From CAYYNP01 sp964472545 (GTDB lineage Bacteria; Planctomycetota; Planctomycetia; Pirellulales; Thermoguttaceae), in NCBI GenBank assembly GCA_964472545.1, contig CAYYNP010000158.1, positions 1 through 23,034 of the forward strand: a DNA stretch of 23,034 nt, given 5' to 3'. The position numbers were made by a program, and so were the translations under genes. Positions 13,973 through 21,271 of the stretch are shown piece by piece. The notes under the pieces are model-generated. The model searched no databases, was not told where the DNA came from, and saw only the letters and a list, made by a program, of their open reading frames with translations. Every line of letters begins with the position of its first letter. Position 1 is the stretch's first letter.

Positions 13973-16414
13973 GTGAGAAGGCCGCCTTGGCTCGAAGGTC
14001 TATTGATCTGGTGCATCATCGGAACGTGTTACCCGAACGGAGGGATCGCCGAAGAACCTCGCTTCCACCGCACCCCGCTACGTCCCGGCGCGCTGGCCAT
14101 GATGCCCTTGGGAAGCGTCAAGCCACGTGGGTGGCTGAAGCGGCAGCTTGTGATCCAGTCGGAAAGCCTGGTGGGGCGGATGGACGAGTTCTACCGCATG
14201 CTCGACGACAGCGCCTGGCTCGGCGGCAATGGGCAAGGCTATCAATGGGCCCCCTACTACGCCGACGGAATCGCCCCGCTGGCCCACCTGCTGGACGACC
14301 CCAAGCTGATCGCCAAGGCCGCCAAGTGGGTCGACTGGTCGCTGGACCACCCGCACGAAAACGGCTGGATCGGCCCGCCCACCGAGAAGCTCTATCGGCC
14401 GTGGGGTTTGTGGTATCCCACGCCGATGCTCAAGGCCTACGTGCAGCACTACGAGGCGACCGGCGATCGGCGCGTGTTGCCCGTCTTGACGAACTTCTAC
14501 AAGTGTCTGGCGGTCCGCATGCAGGGCCCGGCTTCCGGCGCGGTCGAACTCACGGCGGGCGAGCACGATATCACGGTCACCTACTTCGATTTCGCCCACC
14601 ATCATGAACTGAACGTCTACTACGAGGGTCCCGGCATCGAGCGACGCAAGATCCCCGACGGGGCCCTCGCGGGGTTGAAATACGAGGTCTTCGAGGGCCG
14701 CTGGGCGGAGGCCGGCAACCGGGACTTGCTCGAGCCGGACGCGGCCACCGAGCCCTGGAAGAAGATGCCCGACCTCGACTCGCTCCCGGTAGCGGGCAAG
14801 GGAGCCGCCAAGAACTTCGATCTGGCGGTCGCCGGGCGCGACGACGCCTTTGCGCTGCGGTTCACCGGCAAGATCAAGATCGCCAAGCCGGGGACGTATC
14901 GGTTCTCGCTCTCGTCGGACGACGGCAGCAAGCTGGCGATCGACGGCCGGCAACTCGTCGACCACGACGGCATCCACCCGGTGCTCGAAGGCGGGCTCTA
15001 TCCGAGCTGGGCCTCGCAGCGTTGGGGCGACCACGCTTTCGTGGCCGCGTGGCTCTACGACCGCACCGGCGAGAAGTTCCTGATCGACGTGATCCGGCAA
15101 TTGAAAGAACACGGCCGCGACTGGAGCAAGGACTTCACCGAACTGCCCTATCGCGAGAAGAGCCGCGGCTGGAGCCATACGACCCACGGCGTGAACATCG
15201 CCATGGGCCTGAAATCCCCCGGCATCGCCTACCTGCTGACCGGGGCCGACTACGATCGCGACGCCGTCAAACGAGGACTCGACAACCTCGACAAGTACCA
15301 CGGCACCGCGGTGGGCATCTTCACCGCCGACGAGTGCCTCGCCGCGCGGAATCCGGTGCAAGGGACCGAACTCTGTGCGGTGATCGACGAGATGTTCTCG
15401 CTCGAGGTGCTGTTGTCGATCTTCGGCGACTGCGAACTGGCCGATCGGCTCGAGGTGATCACCTACAATGCCTGGCCCGCCACGCTCGACGCGAGCAATT
15501 GGACCCACCAATACGATCAACAAGTCAACCAGGTGGTCTGCAATCACGCCAGACGGCCCTGGACGTCCAACGGCCCCGCGTCGAGTCTGTTTGGGCTCGA
15601 TCCGAACTTCCCCTGCTGCACGGCCAACATGCCGCAGGGATGGCCGAAGTTCGCCGCCAACGTCTGGATGGCCAGCCCGGACAGGGGGCTGGTGGCGGTG
15701 GTCTATGCGCCGTCGGAAGTCACCGCCGCCGTCGGCAACGGGCAGCAAGTGAAGATCATCGAGGAGACCGAATACCCGTTCGACGGCACCGTCAAGTTCA
15801 CCGTGAAGACGGACCAGCCGGCCGAATTCCCGTTGGCCGTGAGAATCCCCGGCTGGGCTGAAGGGGCAAAGGTCACGACGCCCGAGGGGCAAACGTCGCC
15901 CGAGCCCGGCCAATATCACAAGATCAAACGACGATGGAGAGACGGCGACCGGCTGACCGTCGAGCTTCCCATGCCGCTGAAGGTCGAGCCGTGTGACGGC
16001 GGCTACACCGTCCGGCGCGGCCCGCTGGTTTATGCCCTGAAGATCGGCGAAGACTGGCGCAAAACGGGCCGTCCCTGGCCCGACTTCGCCAACAAGCCGG
16101 CGGAAGCGGCCGATTTCGAGGTCTACCCCACGACCCCCTGGAACTACGCTCTAGCGATCGACCCGGGCGACCCGGAAAAGTCGATTTCCGTTGAGCGGCG
16201 CCAAATCGGAGAGTATATCTTCGACTCGCGGCAGCCGCCGGTCGTGCTGAAGGTCCAGGGCTGCCGCGTGCCGTCGTGGAAGCTCGACGAATTCCAAAAC
16301 GCCGGCCCTGTGCCGCCCAGCCCGGTGCGATCTACCGAGCCGCTCGAAGACCTCCTGCTCATCCCCTACGGAGCCGCCAAGCTGCGGGTGACGGTCTTTC
16401 CGATCCTTCAGTAG
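13973..16414 (+). CDS. Secreted GH127 (DUF1680) beta-L-arabinofuranosidase-like protein with PA14-like insert
   Basis: The 813-residue protein starts at GTG with a signal peptide (WLEGLLIWCIIGTCYPNGGI). Catalytic-barrel segments typical of DUF1680 are LRPGALAMMPLGSVKPRGWL, APYYADGIAPLAHLLDDPKL, QRWGDHAFVAAWLYDRTGEK and CNHARRPWTSNGP. GH127 zinc/nucleophile residues are visible as E466-L-C468 (QGTELCAVIDEM) and C548-C549 (NFPCCTANMPQGWPK), matching the E-x-C and C-C pattern of HypBA1, where the last Cys attacks. A beta-sandwich tail ends the protein. Residues about 184-340 are a PA14-like insert in the barrel, with its C-terminal half (VELTAGEHDITVTYFD, YYEGPGIERRKIP) before its N-terminal half (FALRFTGKIKIAKPGTYRFS, LSSDDGSKLAIDGRQLVDHD). 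Plant-polysaccharide breakdown is the likely role; substrate not proven. Confidence 0.85.
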   Translation: MRRPPWLEGLLIWCIIGTCYPNGGIAEEPRFHRTPLRPGALAMMPLGSVKPRGWLKRQLVIQSESLVGRMDEFYRMLDDSAWLGGNGQGYQWAPYYADGIAPLAHLLDDPKLIAKAAKWVDWSLDHPHENGWIGPPTEKLYRPWGLWYPTPMLKAYVQHYEATGDRRVLPVLTNFYKCLAVRMQGPASGAVELTAGEHDITVTYFDFAHHHELNVYYEGPGIERRKIPDGALAGLKYEVFEGRWAEAGNRDLLEPDAATEPWKKMPDLDSLPVAGKGAAKNFDLAVAGRDDAFALRFTGKIKIAKPGTYRFSLSSDDGSKLAIDGRQLVDHDGIHPVLEGGLYPSWASQRWGDHAFVAAWLYDRTGEKFLIDVIRQLKEHGRDWSKDFTELPYREKSRGWSHTTHGVNIAMGLKSPGIAYLLTGADYDRDAVKRGLDNLDKYHGTAVGIFTADECLAARNPVQGTELCAVIDEMFSLEVLLSIFGDCELADRLEVITYNAWPATLDASNWTHQYDQQVNQVVCNHARRPWTSNGPASSLFGLDPNFPCCTANMPQGWPKFAANVWMASPDRGLVAVVYAPSEVTAAVGNGQQVKIIEETEYPFDGTVKFTVKTDQPAEFPLAVRIPGWAEGAKVTTPEGQTSPEPGQYHKIKRRWRDGDRLTVELPMPLKVEPCDGGYTVRRGPLVYALKIGEDWRKTGRPWPDFANKPAEAADFEVYPTTPWNYALAIDPGDPEKSISVERRQIGEYIFDSRQPPVVLKVQGCRVPSWKLDEFQNAGPVPPSPVRSTEPLEDLLLIPYGAAKLRVTVFPILQ

Positions 16415-16422
16415 TCGTGAGT

Positions 16423-16860
16423 TCAGTCGCCGTCCATCGCTTCAAGGATCTCCGCCGCGTCTTCGACCATCTTCACGCAGGTCGTTCTGAACAGGTTTTG
16501 TTGCTTCGCTTGCTGCATGCCCTCCGGCGTGCTGATATCACACCCGAGCAACTCGCGGCAGACGACCGATCCGTTGCGGACTTTGAAACGTTCGACAAAC
16601 TCGACGGTCCGCTCGTAGACCGCTTTCCTGCCGGCCGGCTTCTCGCAGTCCGCCGCCGCGTGGCGCAGCCCCAAAACCATCAGCGCCCCGGTCACCGCCC
16701 CGCACGTCTGTGCCATCCGCATCCCGCCGGCGAATCCGGCAGAAATACGCATCGCCAAGTCGCGCGATAGACCCAGCGGCTCGCCGTAGACGGCCAGAAT
16801 GGCTTGGGAACAGGCACAGCCGTCGCGGAAGAGGTCGGCGGCTTTCGAGACGTTGCCCAT
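16423..16860 (-). CDS. C_GCAxxG_C_C family redox-type protein
   Basis: The 145-residue protein has the cysteine pattern of this family: GCACSQAILAVYG (C15, C17), GFAGGMRMAQTCGAVTGALM with C53, VVCRELLGCD and a late TTCVKMVEDA. The family is small and cytosolic, often assumed to be redox-active or metal-binding, with no settled function. Its ATG (16860) directly follows the TAA of the upstream gene (16863-16861) as TAAATG, so the two are almost certainly co-translated. It ends 8 bases from the stop of the convergent GH127 gene. Confidence 0.85.
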   Translation of the reverse strand: MGNVSKAADLFRDGCACSQAILAVYGEPLGLSRDLAMRISAGFAGGMRMAQTCGAVTGALMVLGLRHAAADCEKPAGRKAVYERTVEFVERFKVRNGSVVCRELLGCDISTPEGMQQAKQQNLFRTTCVKMVEDAAEILEAMDGD

Positions 16861-17949
16861 TTACTCGGCACGCTCGATCAACACAACCCGGCCGCGGCGA
16901 GTTCCTTCGGAAAAGGTCAATCCGGTCTGATCGCTTAGGTGCTTAAGAATCGCTGCCGTGTCCAACGTCCCGTCCGCGATGGCGTCGCGGATCTTCCACC
17001 ACTCCCTGGATCGCCATTCCAGCAGGTGTTCCCGCTGAGAGGGCTTCGGGGACGTCATGGTCGCCGGTAGTTTGACTCCCCCGTCAATTACCGGGCGGTG
17101 AATACGATCCGTCAAGAAGGAAAGCAGTTCGTCGAAATTGCCGCTGCGCACCTGCGTCAAGCCGTCGCGGTCGTGTTGGAAGATCTCCAACTGATCGTAA
17201 TCTTGCAGATCGCTCCCCTCGTAGCCGAATTTGTGGTCCTCGGTGACCGTACGCCGTCCCGGCATGGGCCGGTAGGTGTACGTCCCCGCGACGACGATCA
17301 CCGGACGATCCGCCTCCGCCAGCCGCAATCGGACGGGCACATTGCACTCTTCCCGCAAAACGGCCCCCAGCCCCTGGAGCATTTTCTCCGCGGGCACCCC
17401 GTCGCGGACGACCCAATCGCCGGGGATGAACGTAAACTTGAGCTTCCGGTCCCCTAGCATCTCGTAGGAACGAATCTTGGTGAACGTGTTTACAAGACCG
17501 GCCACCGATACCCCCTCGCCGCCAACCCAGCCCATGCCTCCCGTGCTGAGCCTGCCTTCGTGCAAGCTGGCCCAGTTTATGGGAGGGTGTTTGGGCTTTA
17601 TCCGGTCCCACTTGAACCACATGTACTCCGGGCCTTCGGGAATGGACTTCGCTTGCCTGGCGTGGTGTACGCGATAAAACTCCAGCCGTCCCGGCGTAAA
17701 CGGCCGAGCCACACGTCGGACGACTTGGCCGTCCGGCAAGGCGTACGCCCGCTGAAACTCCTCCAACAACCGTTTGGAATCGGCGTCGTCGCTCGCCTCG
17801 GGCGCGGCGTCCGGTTGTTTCGCCACAGGTTCACTTTCCGCGGCACGAGAGCACACCACCACGACGGCCAGCGACACGATCAGCACCGGCGGAAACGCAC
17901 ACCGCCCGAATCCGGAAAGGCCCCTGCGAGCGAACAGTAACGTAGTCAT
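16861..17949 (-). CDS. Secreted hypothetical protein, possibly TIGR03435/DUF3738-like
   Basis: The 362-residue protein has a signal peptide or N-terminal anchor (GFGRCAFPPVLIVSLAVVVV) and a charged low-complexity stretch (about 38-58), then a conserved-looking body: LLEEFQRAYALPDGQVVRRV, GPEYMWFKWD, FIPGDWVVRDGVPAEKMLQG, NVPVRLRLAEADRPVIVVAG and RSGNFDELLSFLTDRIHRPV. It ends AAILKHLSDQTGLTFSEGTR then RGRVVLIERAE. The final region recalls TIGR03435/DUF3738 proteins, in which a single-domain end follows the 'LxEQxGL' pattern; this is tentative. No enzyme motif is seen. GAGGAG lies 9 bases before the ATG. It is the first gene of the pair with the C_GCAxxG protein. Confidence 0.7.
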   Translation of the reverse strand: MTTLLFARRGLSGFGRCAFPPVLIVSLAVVVVCSRAAESEPVAKQPDAAPEASDDADSKRLLEEFQRAYALPDGQVVRRVARPFTPGRLEFYRVHHARQAKSIPEGPEYMWFKWDRIKPKHPPINWASLHEGRLSTGGMGWVGGEGVSVAGLVNTFTKIRSYEMLGDRKLKFTFIPGDWVVRDGVPAEKMLQGLGAVLREECNVPVRLRLAEADRPVIVVAGTYTYRPMPGRRTVTEDHKFGYEGSDLQDYDQLEIFQHDRDGLTQVRSGNFDELLSFLTDRIHRPVIDGGVKLPATMTSPKPSQREHLLEWRSREWWKIRDAIADGTLDTAAILKHLSDQTGLTFSEGTRRGRVVLIERAE

Positions 17950-18084
17950 TTGTCCTGTCTCCTCTGCAATTCACATGCTAAGGCCTGTCAAGACTGCGGT
18001 TATTGTAGCCGATGACGCCTCCCGAGCCAATCATCGTCCGGAAATGCCCCCGACAATCCGGCAGCCCCTTTCTTGCGGGATCGG

Positions 18085-18567
18085 CTACCCGCTGCTGCTC
18101 ATCACCGGCCGGCCTGCGTCATCCAAATAGACGACCATTTCCGAGTTATCCGGGCGAAATCCAAGCTCGGTGTAGATCCCCAGCCCGTCGTCCGACGTGT
18201 GGAGCCGGATGCACTTGGCCCCCATTTCCAAGACAAACGCAACGATTCGCTGCATCAAGCCCGTGGCAATGCCGCGTCCGCGCCATTGGGGGAGCGTGAA
18301 CATGTTCAGCACGAAACCCTCCTTGCCCGACAGGTTGCGTGCGTGCGGCGGTTTATGGAAGATCAGCACGCTACCGGTGGCGACAATCCGGCCCTCACTC
18401 ACGGCGACGAACGTCACGAAGTCTCCGCTCGGCAGGGCCTCTCTGAGATAGCATCGGACCGCATGCGGCACCGCGTCCGACGCATAGCCGATCTCCTCGA
18501 GAAACTGCTGCCGAAGATCGGTCAGCACGTCGATGTCGTCGGCCGTCGCACGTCGAATGGTCCACAT
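18085..18567 (-). CDS. GNAT-family N-acetyltransferase
   Basis: With the ATG at 18567 the protein has 160 residues and opens MWTIRRATADDIDVLTDLRQ, the usual GNAT N-terminus. GRIVATGSVLIFHKPPHARN is followed by the acetyl-CoA-binding motif A, LNMFTLPQWRGRGIATGLMQ (Q-x-x-G-x-G pattern), and IRLHTSDDGLGIYTELGFRP, the motif B region. It transfers an acetyl group from acetyl-CoA to an amine; the substrate cannot be predicted. A longer frame from GTG 18618 adds 17 residues outside the domain. It lies 135 bases upstream of the secreted hypothetical gene on the same strand. Confidence 0.85.
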   Translation of the reverse strand: MWTIRRATADDIDVLTDLRQQFLEEIGYASDAVPHAVRCYLREALPSGDFVTFVAVSEGRIVATGSVLIFHKPPHARNLSGKEGFVLNMFTLPQWRGRGIATGLMQRIVAFVLEMGAKCIRLHTSDDGLGIYTELGFRPDNSEMVVYLDDAGRPVMSSSG

Positions 18568-18770
18568 TGGTCTGATCCACACAGCCGGGCCGATTGAGGG
18601 AATCCCCACCGAAGACACTTCTCGGATCTCCCGGGTTCACCGATATGGATAGTTGCTCTGGTTTCGCCTGGTGGCCGTTCTCCGTGCCGCGTACGCCCAA
18701 GCCGCAACCTGTTGCAGGAGAACGGGTTGCGTCGACGGATCGGGGGGCGGCGTCCCGTCCGTCCGGCGGC

Positions 18771-18870
18771 CGTGATTAAGAACGCCTTTGCTCCTCACGT
18801 AACCTACTTGCTGAAAACGGTTTACGAAGACGCTCGTCTCACCGGCGTCGGTCAACAATTCGGCCGGAAA
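18771..18870 (-). pseudogene. Possible remnant of a Crp/Fnr-type helix-turn-helix
   Basis: The minus strand encodes ETSVFVNRFQQVGYVRSKGV followed by LNHGRR. This recalls the C-terminal end of Crp/Fnr regulators, where 'RVSFFMNKFRxLGFIxYNGxL.VHSSLL' is common. No start, cyclic-nucleotide-binding domain or natural end is present. The match is short and read by eye, so it may be chance. Confidence 0.25.
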
Positions 18871-19175
18871 GTTACGTCGATGGGCAGTTGAGCGGCGACG
18901 GCTCAACCGGTTTGGCGACAACGGGTTATGACGGGTCGCGGCCGATGCGGATCGTCGTAACTCCGGCCGGCATGGGGTTGACTGGAATGGTGTTCTCGGG
19001 TAATTGCGCTTGCCGAGACGTCCGCGGCAACAATTCACGGCGTGGGATGGCGGCACTTGGCCGATTGACCGCATAGTGCGTAAACCCTATTTCACGGCGA
19101 TGCCAATTCACTCGCAAAGCCCGATCACGATGCCCACCATCGCTCGCATCCTCTCGTGCCTGCCGCAACGGGTAG

Positions 19176-19195
19176 CACCGGTTCTCGAACCGGTG
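19176..19195. repeat. Palindrome, left partner
   Basis: CACCGGTTCTCGAACCGGTG is self-complementary outside its two central bases and is the reverse complement of the palindrome at 19314-19333, so the two also form a larger inverted pair about 118 bases apart. Confidence 0.85.
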
Positions 19196-19313
19196 GGGCG
19201 AAGTCCCCAGAGGCCCCGTCGAGCCGTTCGTTCTCGTGACGCAACCAACGGACCGGCCTTGCCGACCGGCCAATGGGTCGGCTGCCTCCCTTCAACCTCC
19301 CGTGGCAAAGCCA

Positions 19314-19333
19314 CACCGGTTCGAGAACCGGTG
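19314..19333. repeat. Palindrome, right partner
   Basis: CACCGGTTCGAGAACCGGTG. It lies immediately before repeat module A. Flanking bases (GGCAAAGCCA on the left, GCCACCCGCGGCAG on the right) are partly mirrored around 19176-19195. Confidence 0.85.
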
Positions 19334-19341
19334 CCACCCGC

Positions 19342-19405
19342 GGCAGAGCCTATTGCGGAAAATCATCGGGGCTACGCGCTGGGCAAGCCAGCAGGAGCAC
19401 CCGAC
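19342..19405 (+). repeat. Dispersed direct repeat, copy A
   Basis: The module runs from GGCAGAGCCTATTGCGGAAA through AATCATCGGGGCTACGCGCT and GGGCAAGCCAGCAG to CACCCGAC, and is followed by a GTTCAGCAGTGGCACCCGCC tail. It matches copy B at 20061-20124 along its whole length. Confidence 0.85.
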
Positions 19406-19505
19406 TGCGTCACGGTTCAGCAGTGGCACCCGCCGCGGAATCGACCGTGCAACCCGCTGCCGCCCGCGAGAATCGTCCATGGTCATGCCCTCAGGAAATG
19501 GAAGG

Positions 19506-19853
19506 CTAAGTATCCAGCTCATCCACCCCCGACGACGGCGCTCTCGACTTCAGATCCCAAGTGATTCTACACCAGTTGCAGTAATACAGAATGCGGTCGC
19601 CTGGATGAAGAGGCCAATTTGTCGGCTTCGCGATCCGTCGCCGGCACTTAGGGCAATGGTATCTCATTGGCCCGCCGTAGACACAGATTAGCACTATCAA
19701 CACGTCAACCAAGAACACCGCCAAACCGATTATCTGTGCCACGCGATACCCTGACCGGCCCGACACGACCAGGACGAGAGTCAGCGCTGCGAGAATCAGA
19801 AGGTGAATCCGCCTGCGTCTGACGTATTCCATGTCGATGCGAGTTTCACCCAT
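19506..19853 (-). CDS. Small two-TM membrane protein with C-terminal zinc ribbon
   Basis: The 115-residue protein has two membrane helices (about 17-32, IHLLILAALTLVLVVS; about 39-58, AQIIGLAVFLVDVLIVLICV). A cytoplasmic-looking C-terminal domain with a CPKC-x(about 25)-CNWC pair (YHCPKCRRRIAKPTNWPLHP then GDRILYYCNWCRITWD) should bind zinc as a zinc ribbon. The N-terminus is basic (EYVRRRR), fitting an N-in topology. No named family is recognised. No clear ribosome site precedes the ATG at 19853. It lies between copies A and B of the direct repeat and upstream of nothing else on its strand within 330 bases, so it may be a single gene. Codon usage looks less GC3-biased than the catabolic genes. 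Confidence 0.6.
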   Translation of the reverse strand: MGETRIDMEYVRRRRIHLLILAALTLVLVVSGRSGYRVAQIIGLAVFLVDVLIVLICVYGGPMRYHCPKCRRRIAKPTNWPLHPGDRILYYCNWCRITWDLKSRAPSSGVDELDT

Positions 19854-20187
19854 GGTATCTACGATACTGCAACCGTGTTCTGGGCAACGGGTTGAAAGCG
19901 ATACGCGGTCAGTCTAGCACGCCTATAATGCCAACTCAACCGTTTTCGGGCCAGTATCGGCAGGCGCGTGGCACGGACCATTCTGCCCTCAGGCCACCGC
20001 CGACACAATCATCCCGTTGCTGTGCAACCCCGACGATCTTCCGAACGAGTCTACTCGTGTGGCAGAGCCTGCCGCGGATAATCATCGGGGCTACCCGCTG
20101 GGCAAGCCAGCAGTGGCACCCGACTTCACCGTCGTTCAACAGTGCCACCCGCCGAAGCCTACCGCGGAAAATCATCGGGGCTACCCG
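19854..20187. other. Intergenic region with repeat modules B and C
   Basis: The 334 bases between the zinc-ribbon gene and the stop of the Macro gene contain the palindrome ACGAGT-CT-ACTCGT (20045-20058) and the two repeat modules. Short frames across it on the plus strand only translate the repeat, so no gene is called. Confidence 0.6.
20061..20124 (+). repeat. Dispersed direct repeat, copy B
   Basis: GGCAGAGCCTGCCGCGGATA, then ATCATCGGGGCTACCCGCTG, GGCAAGCCAGCAGTGG and CACCCGAC. It is followed by GTTCAACAGTGCCACCCGCC, mirroring the tail of copy A, and directly preceded by a short palindrome, as copy A is. Confidence 0.85.
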
Positions 20188-20190
20188 CTA
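20156..20190 (+). repeat. Dispersed direct repeat, truncated copy C
   Basis: AGCCTACCGCGGAAAATCAT then CGGGGCTACCCGCTA repeats the first half of modules A and B. Its last three bases are the stop codon (TAG on the minus strand) of the Macro-domain gene. Confidence 0.8.
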
Positions 20191-21129
20191 CGCGCCAAGC
20201 AGGCCTCTGAACGAGTCGTTGACCCAGCGACCATCTCCCCAGTTGTCGTGGTACACAACAACAATCAACTTGTCGCAGAGTCGCCCGCCGCACTTCTCAG
20301 CCGCTGCACGAAAAGAAAGCAAGATGTGTGCCAACGCAGACTGAGCGTTAATCCTCCCGAAGCCCGATCCGATGACCGGCATGCAGAGTTCGCCGCGAAC
20401 GCCAAGCTTCGCAATCTCCTGCCAGAGTCGACTCAGCGCGGACTGGAGAGTCTCTTCGTCCAACGTTGCGACGTAATTCGGGCCAGGCTTCTCCAGTTGT
20501 GTCAGCGCAAACAGAATCAACTGATCTGACTCGTGTCTGATTGACACGGCTGATCCAGGCTCGTAAGGGACTTGTCGACCGGGCTTATTGGGAAGAGGTG
20601 TAACGTCGATTTGTGTCGGCGTTGCCTCCTCGATCGCCCCGTCAATAAGCGAGTCGAATCGCTCCTGCGCTGTCTCATCAACACGTTTCGACAGATAGAG
20701 GCCGAGTGTCGACTTCTTGCGGTCCACGATCTCACCCAAGGAAGTTGTGTCGAAGTAGACGTTGGCGGGATAAATGACTGCATTATGCTCCGAGTGGTAT
20801 GCCAGTATGTCCCCCTTGCAGCATACAACTGTGCAGTTTGTGAGCCCCTTCTCAAGGTACTCATCGACAGGACCTTCCTCCGCCGCCTCCGGGTGCTTGT
20901 TCCTGAGGCCGAACAGGTTGAACCAGAGGGCCACGACCGCGCCAACGATTTCGACGATCACAGCGTTGACGAGGGTTCTCAGATGAGGCACCTCGGTGAC
21001 CGTTGGCGCGCCAAACGCTCCCGCCTGAAGGAGGAAAGCCCAAATCGTGGCCAACACAGTGAGTAAAAGGACCCCGATGAAGACCCAAAAGAGGACCAAT
21101 TGCATCATGTGGCGAGTATCTGGCACCAT
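20188..21129 (-). CDS. Two-TM membrane protein with ThsA-type Macro domain (Thoeris-like effector)
   Basis: The 313-residue protein has two membrane helices near the N-terminus (about 8-33, MMQLVLFWVFIGVLLLTVLA...; about 50-75, LVNAVIVEIVGAVVALWFNL). From about 95 a Macro-like domain follows: CCKGDILAYHSEHNAVIYPA, NVYFDTTSLGEIVDR, SDQLILFALTQLE, LQSALSRLWQEIAKLGVRGE and LCMPVIGSGFGRINA. YFDT, the late 'FALT', 'LWQEI' and 'P.IGSGFGR' elements resemble the ThsA-type Macro domain (DUF6430-like). In type II Thoeris, a TM-Macro ThsA binds an ADP-ribose-derived signal made by a TIR protein and then acts on the membrane. No TIR gene is in the window, so the system call is inference. A GAAAGGGGAC site lies 7 bases before the ATG. 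Alternative: another membrane ADP-ribose-sensing protein. Confidence 0.65.
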   Translation of the reverse strand: MVPDTRHMMQLVLFWVFIGVLLLTVLATIWAFLLQAGAFGAPTVTEVPHLRTLVNAVIVEIVGAVVALWFNLFGLRNKHPEAAEEGPVDEYLEKGLTNCTVVCCKGDILAYHSEHNAVIYPANVYFDTTSLGEIVDRKKSTLGLYLSKRVDETAQERFDSLIDGAIEEATPTQIDVTPLPNKPGRQVPYEPGSAVSIRHESDQLILFALTQLEKPGPNYVATLDEETLQSALSRLWQEIAKLGVRGELCMPVIGSGFGRINAQSALAHILLSFRAAAEKCGGRLCDKLIVVVYHDNWGDGRWVNDSFRGLLGA

Positions 21130-21136
21130 CTGTACC

Positions 21137-21146
21137 GTCCCCTTTC
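21137..21146 (-). promoter_or_regulatory. Shine-Dalgarno of the TM-Macro gene
   Basis: GAAAGGGGAC on the minus strand, 7 bases before ATG 21129, supports this start. Confidence 0.6.
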
Positions 21147-21191
21147 ATACGTGTTGACACGACCGCAGCCTATGGAAGAAGTGCATAACGT

Positions 21192-21219
21192 ATCCTATCA
21201 CGCCGTGATCTGATATCAA
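21192..21219 (-). promoter_or_regulatory. Candidate sigma-70 promoter of the TM-Macro gene with a dyad in the spacer
   Basis: On the minus strand TTGATA (21219-21214) and TAGGAT (21197-21192) are 16 bases apart, about 63 bases upstream of the start. The spacer holds ATCACG-G-CGTGAT (21197-21209), a perfect dyad where a repressor could sit. Prediction by eye. Confidence 0.4.
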
Positions 21220-21271
21220 TGGCCGCTGTGGCCTGGCCACGCTTAGTTGCATTATGGACTTCGAACGGCTA

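Larger units (their letters stand above)
18568..19505. other. Gene-poor region with palindromes and a possible Crp-HTH remnant
   Basis: About 940 bases carry no open frame with convincing protein features; the frames present are short and lack family motifs or ribosome sites. The region holds a possible regulator remnant (18771-18870), two 20-base palindromes and the first copy of a repeat module. Elsewhere nothing recognisable was seen. Confidence 0.6.

Noticed and set aside
14078..15919. 613-residue open frame on the minus strand
   Set aside because: It is antisense to the GH127 gene, whose catalytic motifs and signal peptide are clear. The frame has no family features.
19004..19564. 186-residue plus-strand frame across the repeats
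   Set aside because: It mostly translates the palindromes and repeat module A. The same peptide (AENHRGY..GKPA) reappears from module B in another frame, so it comes from the repeat and not from a gene.
19342..20190. CRISPR-like array from repeated modules
   Set aside because: Only three copies, spaced 719 and about 95 bases apart, with unequal lengths and no cas genes.
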